Below the pieces are notes generated by a model. That model had not been told where the DNA came from. It was given only the letters and a program-made list of their open reading frames with translations, and did no database searches. The position numbers and the translations under genes are program-made. From assembly GCA_964342675.1 (NCBI GenBank), contig CAYFFR010000003.1, positions 1 through 56,862 on the forward strand: a DNA stretch of 56,862 nt. The letters are read 5' to 3'. The stretch's first letter is position 1; the number at the start of each line of letters is the position of its first letter. Positions 25,014 through 33,037 of the stretch are shown here, piece by piece. The DNA is from MED-G82 sp964342675. GTDB taxonomy: Bacteria; Pseudomonadota; Gammaproteobacteria; Magnimaribacterales; D2472.

Positions 25014-26248
25014 AGCTTTATAAAGTTATTACGATTATTTTTTTATCTCAATCAATATATGCCAATTCTATTGTTATAAAAGGTGGCTTAATTCATTCTG
25101 GTAACGGACTTGAATCTTTTCAAGCTGATATTCTCATAGAAGACCAAAGGATTGTTAAGATAGGAAAGAATTTGAGTAAGTCCAATGCAAGAGTTATTGA
25201 GGCGAATGGAAGCATTGTTACTCCAGGACTCATTTCACCCTTAAGTAATATAGGGGTGGTAGAGATAAATGCTTTAGATGTCACCAAAGATGATGAGCCA
25301 GACATCTTTGGTCCAGGCTTTAGTGTATTTCATGCCTTTAATCCTAAATCAACTTTGATTCCATGGAATAGAAGCAATGGAGTAACTTCAGCAATAGCTT
25401 CTCCTGGTTATTCCAGTGGTTTTTTTAAAGGAATGGGTTCATTTTTTATTCTAGATGGTGAATTGGATATCAAGGGTATACCTGATGTCGCTATGTATGC
25501 AAGATTGGGGGCAAGAAACGGATCAAGGTCTGAAACTATTCAGATTATGGAATCTTTATTGGAGATTTCTCTTCAATATGATGGAACTAACGTAGAAGAC
25601 ATTTTGGATATTAATTTGGTTGATAGTCTTGAATTGCAAGCAAATGATATTTTAGCTTTACATAGTGTTGTAAGAGATAAATTGCCACTTGTATTAGAGG
25701 TTAATAGGGCATCGGATATTCTCCAAGCCTTAAGGCTGAAAGCTAAATTTAAATTAAACTTGGTATTATTAAGCGCAGAAGAAGCCCCATTAGTTCTTGA
25801 TGAGATAATTAAAGCTGATGTACCAATTATCATTGATCCAATGGATAATATTCCTGATTCATTTGATGAGCTAGCCTCAAATATTGAATTAGGAGGAATC
25901 CTAGATCAGGCAGGAATTAATTTAATGTTTAGCACGCAAAGAAGTCACAATTATCATTTAATGAGACAAGGCGCTGGTAATGCTGTAGCCTATGGAATGA
26001 GTTATGGAACGGCTATTCAAGGTATGACAAAAAATGTTGCAGATACCTTTGGTTTGTCTGGAAGAGGCTTAATTGCTGAAGGAAACTATGCTGATATTGT
26101 AGTTTGGGATCAAGACCCTTTAGAGCCATCATCATTCCCAAAGTATGTTTTAATAAATGGCAAGATTCAAGACTTAACAACTCGATCTTCTAGATTGACA
26201 GACAGGTATAAAAGCTCGAGCGATAAACCCTCGGCATACAAGTATTAG
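25010..26248 (+). CDS. Exported amidohydrolase-fold protein lacking the HxH metal motif
   Basis: The 412-residue protein starts with a signal peptide (about 1-19, VITIIFLSQSIYA). Its fold follows the amidohydrolase pattern: a beta-domain start (IVIKGGLIHSGNG), TPGLISPLSNIGVVEI where active members have a histidine-containing loop, and the C-terminal GLSGRGLIAEGNYADIVVWDQDPLE. The HxH at the first strand is replaced by SPLSN, and the expected histidines and final aspartate are not apparent in LEVNRASDI or MFSTQRSHN. It is probably catalytically inactive and serves as a partner of the upstream enzyme, to which it is coupled by ATGA. This is inference; some related pairs in other bacteria also seem to lack the motif. 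It ends two bases before yqeY. Confidence 0.72.
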   Translation: MKLYKVITIIFLSQSIYANSIVIKGGLIHSGNGLESFQADILIEDQRIVKIGKNLSKSNARVIEANGSIVTPGLISPLSNIGVVEINALDVTKDDEPDIFGPGFSVFHAFNPKSTLIPWNRSNGVTSAIASPGYSSGFFKGMGSFFILDGELDIKGIPDVAMYARLGARNGSRSETIQIMESLLEISLQYDGTNVEDILDINLVDSLELQANDILALHSVVRDKLPLVLEVNRASDILQALRLKAKFKLNLVLLSAEEAPLVLDEIIKADVPIIIDPMDNIPDSFDELASNIELGGILDQAGINLMFSTQRSHNYHLMRQGAGNAVAYGMSYGTAIQGMTKNVADTFGLSGRGLIAEGNYADIVVWDQDPLEPSSFPKYVLINGKIQDLTTRSSRLTDRYKSSSDKPSAYKY

Positions 26249-26250
26249 AA

Positions 26251-26694
26251 TTATTGAAGAGACTTTTTAACTAATTCGCTAACTAGACTCATATCAGCCT
26301 TACCTGCAAGCTCTGATTTTAAAGCACCCATCACATTGCCCATATCTTGCATTGATGAAGCTTCCAACACATTGATTTTATTTTTAATGACCTCTTCAAC
26401 CTCTTTATCAGAGAGTTGTTCAGGAAGATACTTTTGTATAACTTCTAATTGCTCTCTTTCTGTATTTGCAAGATCATCTCTATTGCCTTTTGTGAACTGG
26501 TCAATAGAATCCTTGCGTTGTTTAATCATTTTATTAATAATCGATAAGACATCCTTATCAGCTGCTTCAACCTTGTTATCAATTTGAAATTTTTTTATTT
26601 CAGCTATCAGCATCCTTAATGTATCCCTTGCAAGAGAGTCTTTCGCAAGCATTGCTGATTTTAAATCTTGATTAATAGAATTTAATAAAGACAA
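26251..26694 (-). CDS. yqeY: GatB/YqeY domain protein
   Basis: The 147-residue YqeY protein resembles the C-terminal domain of the GatB amidotransferase subunit and is thought to interact with tRNA; its exact role is unknown. The start is TTG, three bases after the rpsU stop, and gives MSLLNSINQDLKSAMLAKDSLARDTLRML, which fits the family N-terminus precisely. YLPEQLSDKEVEEVI and MGNVMGALKSELAGKADMSLVSELVKK follow. rpsU-yqeY is the first half of the macromolecular-synthesis operon in many gammaproteobacteria. Here dnaG-rpoD are not next to it but 26 kb away. Confidence 0.92.
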   Translation of the reverse strand: MSLLNSINQDLKSAMLAKDSLARDTLRMLIAEIKKFQIDNKVEAADKDVLSIINKMIKQRKDSIDQFTKGNRDDLANTEREQLEVIQKYLPEQLSDKEVEEVIKNKINVLEASSMQDMGNVMGALKSELAGKADMSLVSELVKKSLQ

Positions 26695-26913
26695 TTATCT
26701 TCTGGTTCTTGGTCTTGAGAAATTATATTTCCTATTGTTCTTGTTAGCTCTTTTTACTGCAGCAGCCATCTTTCTTTTTCTTGCTTCAGTTGGCTTCTCA
26801 TAGAACTCTCTTTTACGAATTTCAGGAAGTATTCCTGCTTTTTCACAAGCACGCTTAAATTTTCTTAAACCTACGTCAAAGTATTCGGTGTCTTTTATCG
26901 TTATTGAAGGCAT
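26695..26913 (-). CDS. rpsU: 30S ribosomal protein S21
   Basis: The 72-residue basic protein is S21, which helps the small subunit recognise mRNA. The sequence PSITIKDTEYFDVGLRKFKRACEKAGIL and REFYEKPTEARKRKMAAAVKR is highly conserved, ending in an arginine-rich tail. It lies divergently from tsaD, as in E. coli and Pseudomonas, with a 52-bp spacer holding both start regions. yqeY follows immediately on a TTG. Confidence 0.97.
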   Translation of the reverse strand: MPSITIKDTEYFDVGLRKFKRACEKAGILPEIRKREFYEKPTEARKRKMAAAVKRANKNNRKYNFSRPRTRR

Positions 26914-26965
26914 AATTAAGTTGCGTAGTTTATTATTTTTATGTGACTATTGCAAAGATATATAC

Positions 26966-27973
26966 ATGATTACTTTAGGTATAGAAACTTCCTGCGATGA
27001 GACAGCTGTAGCTCTTTATGACAATGAGAAAGGTATTATCGCTGAAGAAGTTTTTTCGCAAATAGATATTCATAAGGACTATGGGGGAGTGGTGCCAGAA
27101 TTGGCTTCAAGAGATCACTGTGCAAAAATTATGACTGTTACTGAATCAACACTAAAAGATTTCAGTTTAGATCAAGTTGATCAAATTTCTTATACCGCAG
27201 GACCCGGATTAATTGGAGCACTTCTTATTGGGGAGAATTTTGCACAGGGCCTAGCTTTAGGACTGAATAAACCAATTATCCCAGTTAATCATTTAGAAGC
27301 CCATTTACATGCCCCTAGGATGTCTCAAGGTAGCAAAATCGGATTTCCATTTCTAACATTGCTAGTGTCGGGGGGACATACAATGATTATTGAAGTTAAG
27401 TCTTTAGGAGATTATGAACTTTTGGGAGAGACTAGAGATGATGCTGCTGGAGAGGCATTTGATAAAGTAGCAAGTCTATTAGGTTTAAATTATCCAGGAG
27501 GACCAGCTTTAGAAAAATTAGCAGAAGAGGGTGATTCAAGTATTTTTCAATTCCCCAGACCTATGATGAATACAGACAGTCTTGATATGAGCTTTAGTGG
27601 ATTAAAGACCTCTGTCCTATATGAATTAAAGAAAATAACTGATCCATCACCATCTGACTTAGCAAACATGGCTGCTTCATTTCAGGAAGCAGCCACTGAT
27701 GTTTTAATTAGAAAAATTGAGAAAGCATTTGATGTCTCCAAATCAAATTGTATAGTTTTGGCTGGTGGAGTGGCTGCAAATACGCTTTTAAGAGATAAGA
27801 TGACTGACCTTTCAAACAGGCTACATGTAACAGCCCACTATCCACCAATAAAACACTGCACTGATAATGCAGCTATGATTGCCTACCTAGGGTCTTTATA
27901 CTCTCATCATAAGCATTATCATTTAGAATCATATGTTAGACCAAGATGGCCACTCAACGAGATAAGCAAGTGA
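26966..27973 (+). CDS. tsaD: tRNA N6-adenosine threonylcarbamoyltransferase TsaD
   Basis: TsaD transfers the threonylcarbamoyl group to A37 of tRNAs that read ANN codons. The 335-residue protein starts MITLGIETSCDETAVALYD. It carries the metal-binding HLEAHLHAP (two histidines, about residue 110), the LVSGGHT nucleotide loop, GEAFDKVASLLGL, SFSGLKTSV and a final NAAMIAY aspartate region (TDNAAM). The ATG at 26966 was chosen because it gives the usual start; an upstream ATG at 26888 overlaps rpsU. Its stop overlaps folB by four bases. plsY, often between tsaD and folB, is missing. Confidence 0.96.
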   Translation: MITLGIETSCDETAVALYDNEKGIIAEEVFSQIDIHKDYGGVVPELASRDHCAKIMTVTESTLKDFSLDQVDQISYTAGPGLIGALLIGENFAQGLALGLNKPIIPVNHLEAHLHAPRMSQGSKIGFPFLTLLVSGGHTMIIEVKSLGDYELLGETRDDAAGEAFDKVASLLGLNYPGGPALEKLAEEGDSSIFQFPRPMMNTDSLDMSFSGLKTSVLYELKKITDPSPSDLANMAASFQEAATDVLIRKIEKAFDVSKSNCIVLAGGVAANTLLRDKMTDLSNRLHVTAHYPPIKHCTDNAAMIAYLGSLYSHHKHYHLESYVRPRWPLNEISK

Positions 27974-28317
27974 AAGATATTATTTATATTAATGACTTAA
28001 GAGTTGAAACAATAATTGGCATATTTGGTTGGGAAAAAGAGGTTCCGCAAGAAGTAAGTATCGATATCGAGATAAACTTTGATTGTAAGAAAGCCTCTAA
28101 AAATGATTCCATTCAAGATACCTTGGATTATAAGAAAATCACAAAAGACGTGATTAAGTTTGTACAAGGATCCACGTTTAAACTTCAAGAGTCTTTAGCA
28201 GAAGGCATAACCCAACTTATTAAAAAAAAATATAAGGTAGATTCAATTAAATTAAGAGTATCAAAACCAGGAGCTTTGAGGCATGCAAAGGATGTAGGAG
28301 TTATTATTCATCGATGA
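27970..28317 (+). CDS. folB: Dihydroneopterin aldolase
   Basis: FolB cleaves dihydroneopterin to 6-hydroxymethyl-dihydropterin in folate synthesis. The protein starts KDIIYINDLRVETIIGIFGWEKE, with the conserved Glu in the active site, and ends LRVSKPGALRHAKDVGVIIHR, including the catalytic lysine. A GTG at 27970 overlaps the tsaD stop (GTGA) and gives a 115-residue protein aligned with the E. coli start. An ATG at 27946 would add eight residues inside tsaD and is less likely. It overlaps folK by four bases. Confidence 0.92.
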   Translation: MKDIIYINDLRVETIIGIFGWEKEVPQEVSIDIEINFDCKKASKNDSIQDTLDYKKITKDVIKFVQGSTFKLQESLAEGITQLIKKKYKVDSIKLRVSKPGALRHAKDVGVIIHR

Positions 28318-28703
28318 TGAAATACTATATTTCTATTGGAAGTAATATAAACGCGCAATCCAATATAGATTTAGCACTCGATAAGTTACAACAGGTCTTA
28401 TCTAGTACTAATCGTTCATCAACCTACAAGACTAAGGCTGAAGGATTTAAAGGCAATGATTTTTTAAATCTTGTTGTAGTTGGTAACACAGATTTATCTT
28501 TTAATGATTTAAATAGCACACTAAAAACTATTGAGGATGAATCGGGTAGGGATAGAAATGTTTCTAAGTTTAGCAATAGAACCTTAGACCTAGACATCGT
28601 GCTTCAGATTAATGACAGGGGAGAAGAAATTTTTAAAAGCGATGAAATCAATCAATATGATTTTGTTTCTAGACCATTAAACGAACTTTTGGGAGATCAA
28701 TAA
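28314..28703 (+). CDS. folK: HPPK, 6-hydroxymethyl-7,8-dihydropterin pyrophosphokinase
   Basis: FolK transfers pyrophosphate from ATP to the pterin produced by FolB. The 129-residue protein begins KYYISIGSNINAQSNID and has the signature SKFSNRTLDLDIVL near residue 85, with the acidic residues that bind the two magnesium ions, and ends QYDFVSRPLNELLGD. It is shorter than E. coli FolK (about 159 residues), mostly at the C-terminus. The gene is coupled to folB and overlaps the convergent phosphotransferase gene by seven bases. Confidence 0.93.
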   Translation: MMKYYISIGSNINAQSNIDLALDKLQQVLSSTNRSSTYKTKAEGFKGNDFLNLVVVGNTDLSFNDLNSTLKTIEDESGRDRNVSKFSNRTLDLDIVLQINDRGEEIFKSDEINQYDFVSRPLNELLGDQ

Positions 28704-29740
28704 TTTTTTTCGACTAGCGACCATCCAGCCTCTGCTAATGGGATAACTTGGCTACCTCTATCCTCAGCATATTTACTTGCTGCTGTACCATCCCTCACTC
28801 TTCCCACGATACCCTGCAAGATGCCTGCAAGTTTAAATAGGTTAAAAATAAAATAGAACTCCCAATCACTAGAAATATCTTTTCCCGTATTTTCTGAATA
28901 CATGTCTAAATATTCTTTTTCATTTGGTATACCAGATTCTTTAAGGAATTTTTGATCTTGAAATTCTGGTGAGTTCCTCCAACTTAAACAATGATAGTTA
29001 AAATCAGCAATAGGATGACCGAGCGTTGATAATTCCCAATCCAATACCCCCAGCACTTCGTTTTGGTTATTAAAAACCATATTATCAAGACGATAATCTC
29101 CGTGCACAATACATGTTTGGTCATCATCAGGTATATTTTTAGGCAACCATTCAATGAGATTATTCATTGAATCTATATTCTGAGTTTCTGAGGCAAGATA
29201 TTGTTTAGTCCATCTAGATACTTGTCTTGCAACATAATTTCCAGGCTTTCCAAAGCTTGATAATCCTACCTTCTCATAATTAACTTTATGGAGTTCAGAG
29301 ATCACTTTATTTTTATTTTTGTATATCTCTTTTCTGTCTTCTGGCGACTTATCTTCTAAAAGCAAATCCCAATAAATATGACCATCTAAAAAGTCCATTA
29401 AAAAAAATGGAGTACCAATCACATCTGGATCTTCACATAAACCATAAGTTTTCGGCACAGGAACATTTGTATCTTCAAGTGCTGTGATAACTCTGTACTC
29501 TCGATCTACAGCATGTGCCGATGGCAATAGTTTTCCAGGAGGCTTTCTTCTGAGCACAAATTGTTTAGTTTGTGTAGTAACTTTATAGGTAGGATTTGAT
29601 TGCCCACCCTTAAATTGTTCAATTGATATTATGTCACCAAACTCCTTAATATTCTCACCAAACCAATCTTTTAAACCCTCCTCATTGAATCTCAGCCTTC
29701 CTTCAACTTCCTTGGTTCCTGCAAAAATTTCTTTATTCAT
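28697..29740 (-). CDS. ACAD10/11-type phosphotransferase (aminoglycoside phosphotransferase fold)
   Basis: The 347-residue protein has the kinase-like aminoglycoside phosphotransferase fold: FKGGQSNPTYKVTTQTKQFVLRRKPPGKLL (lysine/arginine nucleotide region, about residue 43), HGDYRLDNMVF (catalytic Asp and Asn) and VLGVLDWELSTLGHPIADFNYHCLSW (metal-binding DWE). This sequence type matches the kinase domain of acyl-CoA dehydrogenase family members 10/11, which in bacteria is usually encoded near fatty-acid oxidation genes. Here it stands upstream of no such gene, so the phosphorylated substrate, possibly a hydroxyacyl-CoA, is a guess. It starts on the last base of the pteridine reductase stop. 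Confidence 0.85.
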   Translation of the reverse strand: MNKEIFAGTKEVEGRLRFNEEGLKDWFGENIKEFGDIISIEQFKGGQSNPTYKVTTQTKQFVLRRKPPGKLLPSAHAVDREYRVITALEDTNVPVPKTYGLCEDPDVIGTPFFLMDFLDGHIYWDLLLEDKSPEDRKEIYKNKNKVISELHKVNYEKVGLSSFGKPGNYVARQVSRWTKQYLASETQNIDSMNNLIEWLPKNIPDDDQTCIVHGDYRLDNMVFNNQNEVLGVLDWELSTLGHPIADFNYHCLSWRNSPEFQDQKFLKESGIPNEKEYLDMYSENTGKDISSDWEFYFIFNLFKLAGILQGIVGRVRDGTAASKYAEDRGSQVIPLAEAGWSLVEKNY

Positions 29741-30468
29741 TAGTTTATTGATCGACCTCCATCTACATTTATAATCTGTCCAGTTATATAGGTTGAATTT
29801 ACAAGAAATTTGACTGTTTCCGCTATGTCTTCTACATCACCCATTTTTTGTAAAGGTATTCTCTTAATTATTTTATTTTTCTCTGCTTCTGTCCAATTTT
29901 TTTTTGGAGGCTCAAGAATTGCTCCTGGAGCAACTGCATTAACGCGAATATCTGGACTGAGATCTTTTGCAAAAGTCTTAGTGATAGCATTGAGACCAGA
30001 TTTTGCAGCTATATAGATTGAATGATCTGATAATCCAGAATGAGCATTAATATCAGTTATATTAATAATAATTCCTTTGGATAGCTTAAGAACATCCTTA
30101 AGTCCAGCAATTAAAAATATAGGCGCCTTTAAATTGCTATTAATAAGTAATTCCCAATTTTTTTTTGAAATCTTTGAGATAGGGGTAGGAAAGAAAGTAG
30201 AGGCATTATTAATCAATGCATCGATGCTACCAAATTGTTTAATCGACTCATCAATTAAATATTTTATTTCTTTTTCATTATCTAGATTTGCTTTAATGCA
30301 TCGAGCACTATCACTCCTTTTATGATTAAGATTCTGCATTAATTTCTTAGCATCAGAGGTAGATTCATTAAAGTGTATGATTACATCCCATCCCTCATTC
30401 CACAGAGCCATTACAATTGCTTTGCCAATTCTTTTTGATCCACCAGTAATTAATGCAACTTTAGACAT
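29740..30468 (-). CDS. SDR pteridine reductase (FolM/PTR1-like)
   Basis: The 242-residue short-chain dehydrogenase has the NADPH-binding TGGSKRIGKAI at residues 8-18 (TGxxxRxG of pteridine reductases), NNAS near residue 88, and the active-site YIAAK (Tyr and Lys) near residue 153. The TGQIINVDGGRSI tail is standard. The arginine-containing TGGSKRIG loop and the nearby folB-folK genes favour a dihydropterin/dihydrofolate reductase role over a generic SDR. No folA-type gene is seen here. The gene overlaps cca by eight bases. Confidence 0.82.
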   Translation of the reverse strand: MSKVALITGGSKRIGKAIVMALWNEGWDVIIHFNESTSDAKKLMQNLNHKRSDSARCIKANLDNEKEIKYLIDESIKQFGSIDALINNASTFFPTPISKISKKNWELLINSNLKAPIFLIAGLKDVLKLSKGIIINITDINAHSGLSDHSIYIAAKSGLNAITKTFAKDLSPDIRVNAVAPGAILEPPKKNWTEAEKNKIIKRIPLQKMGDVEDIAETVKFLVNSTYITGQIINVDGGRSIN

Positions 30469-31483
30469 TTATTTTCTTTACAATTTTTAATAATCTATTG
30501 TGCTTCTCATTCTTAATCTCAGATGGCTTTATCTCATCAAGATCACGAAGATTCAACTTTTTATATTCTTTTAAGATTGTTTTAATTTTTTGAGTATGCA
30601 TTCTTTGGATACCTATGGTTAAAATATCATCAATATATAATTTGTTTCTTTCTATATTTAATAGACCGATTTGCTTAGCCAGTGTATTTTCATCACTTGT
30701 TTGAGAGACTTGAATTAGAAGCTTACAGACTTTTAAAAGGTTTAATAGATTCTTTGGTAATTTAAAATGATTTGAGATTTTAAATTGATTTTGTGATTCA
30801 AGCAGCACCCATTTCAGCTCCATCGTTTTTGCTTCAAGATTTGAAATAGATTTTAGATCCCGGAACCATGGATCAGTCAGAGACATCTCTTTGATAAATA
30901 TAAAGAAATTAGCACTATGATGGTTGTTTAAGGACTTTACTATTTCAGCCCAAACTCTATTCGAAGACAGCACCTTTAACTCATTACTTTTAACTATTGC
31001 ATTAATTGATTGTTTTAAGCTTTGAGTGAGTTTGAATTCTTGCAGTTGATTGTATGTTAAGAATCTACCTACCCTCATAGCCCTAAGAGGGTCTTCAGAA
31101 AAAGCATTAGATACATTATTAAATAGCTTATTTTTTAAATCTTCCATCCCGTTAAACGGGTCAATGAACTTTCCATTCTTATCTTTAGCAATAGCATTGA
31201 TTGTTAAATCTCGTCGTTCTAAATCTTCTTCTATAGTAACTGTTTTATCATAATAGAATGTAAACCCTTTATAGCCTTGACCACTTTTTCTTTCAGTTCT
31301 TGCTAACGCATATTCTTCATTGGTTTCAGGATGCAAGAAAACAGGAAAATCCTTACCTATTGCCTTAAAACCTAAATCTTCCATTTCTTTTGGAGATGAT
31401 CCAACTACAACCCAATCTTTATCTTTAGGTACTACCCCAAGAATTTCATCTCTCACTGAACCACCCACTTGATAGATATCCAT
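30461..31483 (-). CDS. cca: CCA tRNA nucleotidyltransferase
   Basis: Cca builds or repairs the 3' CCA end of tRNAs. The N-terminal catalytic region has GGSVRDEILG (residues 7-16), KDKDWVVVG with the two metal-binding aspartates, and EEDLERRDLTINAIAKD. DPFNGMEDL and EDPLRAMRVGRFL are the template and neck motifs. The 340-residue length indicates the form without the C-terminal HD phosphohydrolase domain of the E. coli enzyme. It lies one base after apaH. In Pseudomonas cca follows folK; here the two groups converge. Confidence 0.95.
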   Translation of the reverse strand: MDIYQVGGSVRDEILGVVPKDKDWVVVGSSPKEMEDLGFKAIGKDFPVFLHPETNEEYALARTERKSGQGYKGFTFYYDKTVTIEEDLERRDLTINAIAKDKNGKFIDPFNGMEDLKNKLFNNVSNAFSEDPLRAMRVGRFLTYNQLQEFKLTQSLKQSINAIVKSNELKVLSSNRVWAEIVKSLNNHHSANFFIFIKEMSLTDPWFRDLKSISNLEAKTMELKWVLLESQNQFKISNHFKLPKNLLNLLKVCKLLIQVSQTSDENTLAKQIGLLNIERNKLYIDDILTIGIQRMHTQKIKTILKEYKKLNLRDLDEIKPSEIKNEKHNRLLKIVKKINV

Positions 31484-31484
31484 C

Positions 31485-32276
31485 TTACTTACTTATTTGA
31501 AATATTTTTTCGTCATTAAGCCTAATCGCAGTTAACTTTCTACCCCAAACACACCCCGTATCTAAACCTATTATATTTTTTAAATTAGTTTTGCCATTCA
31601 GTGCTGCCCAGTGCCCAAATATTAAAACTTGATTCTCCTTTAGGTTAATGTACTTAAACCATGGATCCAATCCTGATTTAGAATAAATTCCATTAGATAT
31701 GAGATCAAGCTTCCCATCTTTATTTATAAATCTCATCCTAGTTAAGTAGTTGATAACAAGCCTGAGCTCATCATCTTTTTCAAGGCCTTGCATCCATTGC
31801 TTAGGATGGTTACCCCACATTAGATTGAAGAACTTTTTTGGTTCTTTCCTGATTAACTGTAATACATTTTTAGATATCTTTATTGCTTGGTTCATTGACC
31901 AGACATGCGGTATACCAGCATGAGATATATAAAAATTTTTGGGTCCAATTTTTTTCTTAATTATTAAGGGCCTCTTAATGAGCCAATCAAAATATTCCTT
32001 CTTATTTTTATGTAAACAAATTGATTTTAGGTGTTTTGATGACGAATTATTTATCATTAGCTTAAGCAAAAATAGATCATGATTCCCTAGGACTGTTGTT
32101 ACAGATGATCTGTTCTGCAAACAAAAATCTAATACCTCTAAAGATTGCGTCCCTCTATTAACTAGATCTCCTATAAAAATTATTTTGTCTTCATCCTTTT
32201 TAAAATTAATTTTTTCTAATAGTCTCCTCAGCTCATTAAAACATCCATGGACATCTCCAATTACATATGTGCTCAT
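31485..32276 (-). CDS. apaH: Symmetrical bis(5'-nucleosyl)-tetraphosphatase ApaH
   Basis: ApaH splits diadenosine tetraphosphate into two ADP and also removes Np4A caps from RNA. The 263-residue phosphoesterase has TYVIGDVHGCFNELRRLL (residues 3-20), IGDLVNRGTQSLEVL, LGNHDLF and the later ISHAGIP and FGHWAALNG metal ligands. It overlaps rsmA by four bases. In E. coli and Pseudomonas apaG separates rsmA and apaH; apaG is absent here. Confidence 0.96.
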   Translation of the reverse strand: MSTYVIGDVHGCFNELRRLLEKINFKKDEDKIIFIGDLVNRGTQSLEVLDFCLQNRSSVTTVLGNHDLFLLKLMINNSSSKHLKSICLHKNKKEYFDWLIKRPLIIKKKIGPKNFYISHAGIPHVWSMNQAIKISKNVLQLIRKEPKKFFNLMWGNHPKQWMQGLEKDDELRLVINYLTRMRFINKDGKLDLISNGIYSKSGLDPWFKYINLKENQVLIFGHWAALNGKTNLKNIIGLDTGCVWGRKLTAIRLNDEKIFQISK

Positions 32277-33037
32277 TGTCTTAATATCTTAAAAAGGCTA
32301 ATAAAATTATCCAATGAAATCTTCTCAGGTTTTTCATTTCCAGTCATTTGAGTGATGGACCAATCTTTGATATAGCCCTGAAGATTATTTCTAATATTTT
32401 TTCTTTTGTGCACAAAACATTGGTCTATAAATTCAGAAAAGTTAGCATAATCTGACTCTTTTAGAAGAGGTTTATTTAACCTTGTCATTCGTATAAAGCT
32501 TGAGGTAACCTTTGGTTGAATATCGAACGCATTTGGCTCTATATTAAATAGGATTTGTGAAGAGAAATATAAGCTTGTCTTGATTGCTAATCGCCCCCAA
32601 TTTCTCTCGCCTGGTGATGCGCAGATCCTCTCTGCCACTTCCTTTTGTAGCATACAATGCATATCTTCAATTCTATTAGCTGCCGATATTAAATTGAAAA
32701 TAATTTGAGTAGATATGTTATATGGCAAGTTACCAATTACTCTCAACCTCTTAGGTAACTTAGAATAGTCAAACTTCAAAACATCACCACAAATAAGATC
32801 TACTTGATGTTTAGAATATTTCTTCTTGAGATGAGCTATATTGTTACGATCAATATCAATTGCAATAACATTTGCTTCTGAGTTAATAATAAAATCAGTT
32901 AATGAACCTCTTCCCGGACCAATTTCTAGACAATTATCACCTCTCTTTAAATTTATAGCATTTTCAATCTTAAGAATTGTGACAGGATCTTTTAGATAGT
33001 TTTGTCCAAATTTTCTTCGAATCGACCTATTTGACAT
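32273..33037 (-). CDS. rsmA: 16S rRNA (adenine1518-N6/1519-N6)-dimethyltransferase RsmA
   Basis: RsmA (KsgA) dimethylates two adenosines near the 3' end of 16S rRNA late in 30S assembly. It begins RRKFGQNYLKD. The SAM-binding loop is LEIGPGRGSLTD (about residues 38-49), the acidic cofactor residue is in AIDIDRN, and the catalytic GNLPYNIS sits near residue 104. The C-terminal domain carries HKRKNIRNNL. 254 residues is slightly short but complete. It overlaps pdxA by one base, continuing the lptD-surA-pdxA-rsmA-apaH operon. Confidence 0.96.
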   Translation of the reverse strand: MSNRSIRRKFGQNYLKDPVTILKIENAINLKRGDNCLEIGPGRGSLTDFIINSEANVIAIDIDRNNIAHLKKKYSKHQVDLICGDVLKFDYSKLPKRLRVIGNLPYNISTQIIFNLISAANRIEDMHCMLQKEVAERICASPGERNWGRLAIKTSLYFSSQILFNIEPNAFDIQPKVTSSFIRMTRLNKPLLKESDYANFSEFIDQCFVHKRKNIRNNLQGYIKDWSITQMTGNEKPEKISLDNFISLFKILRQ

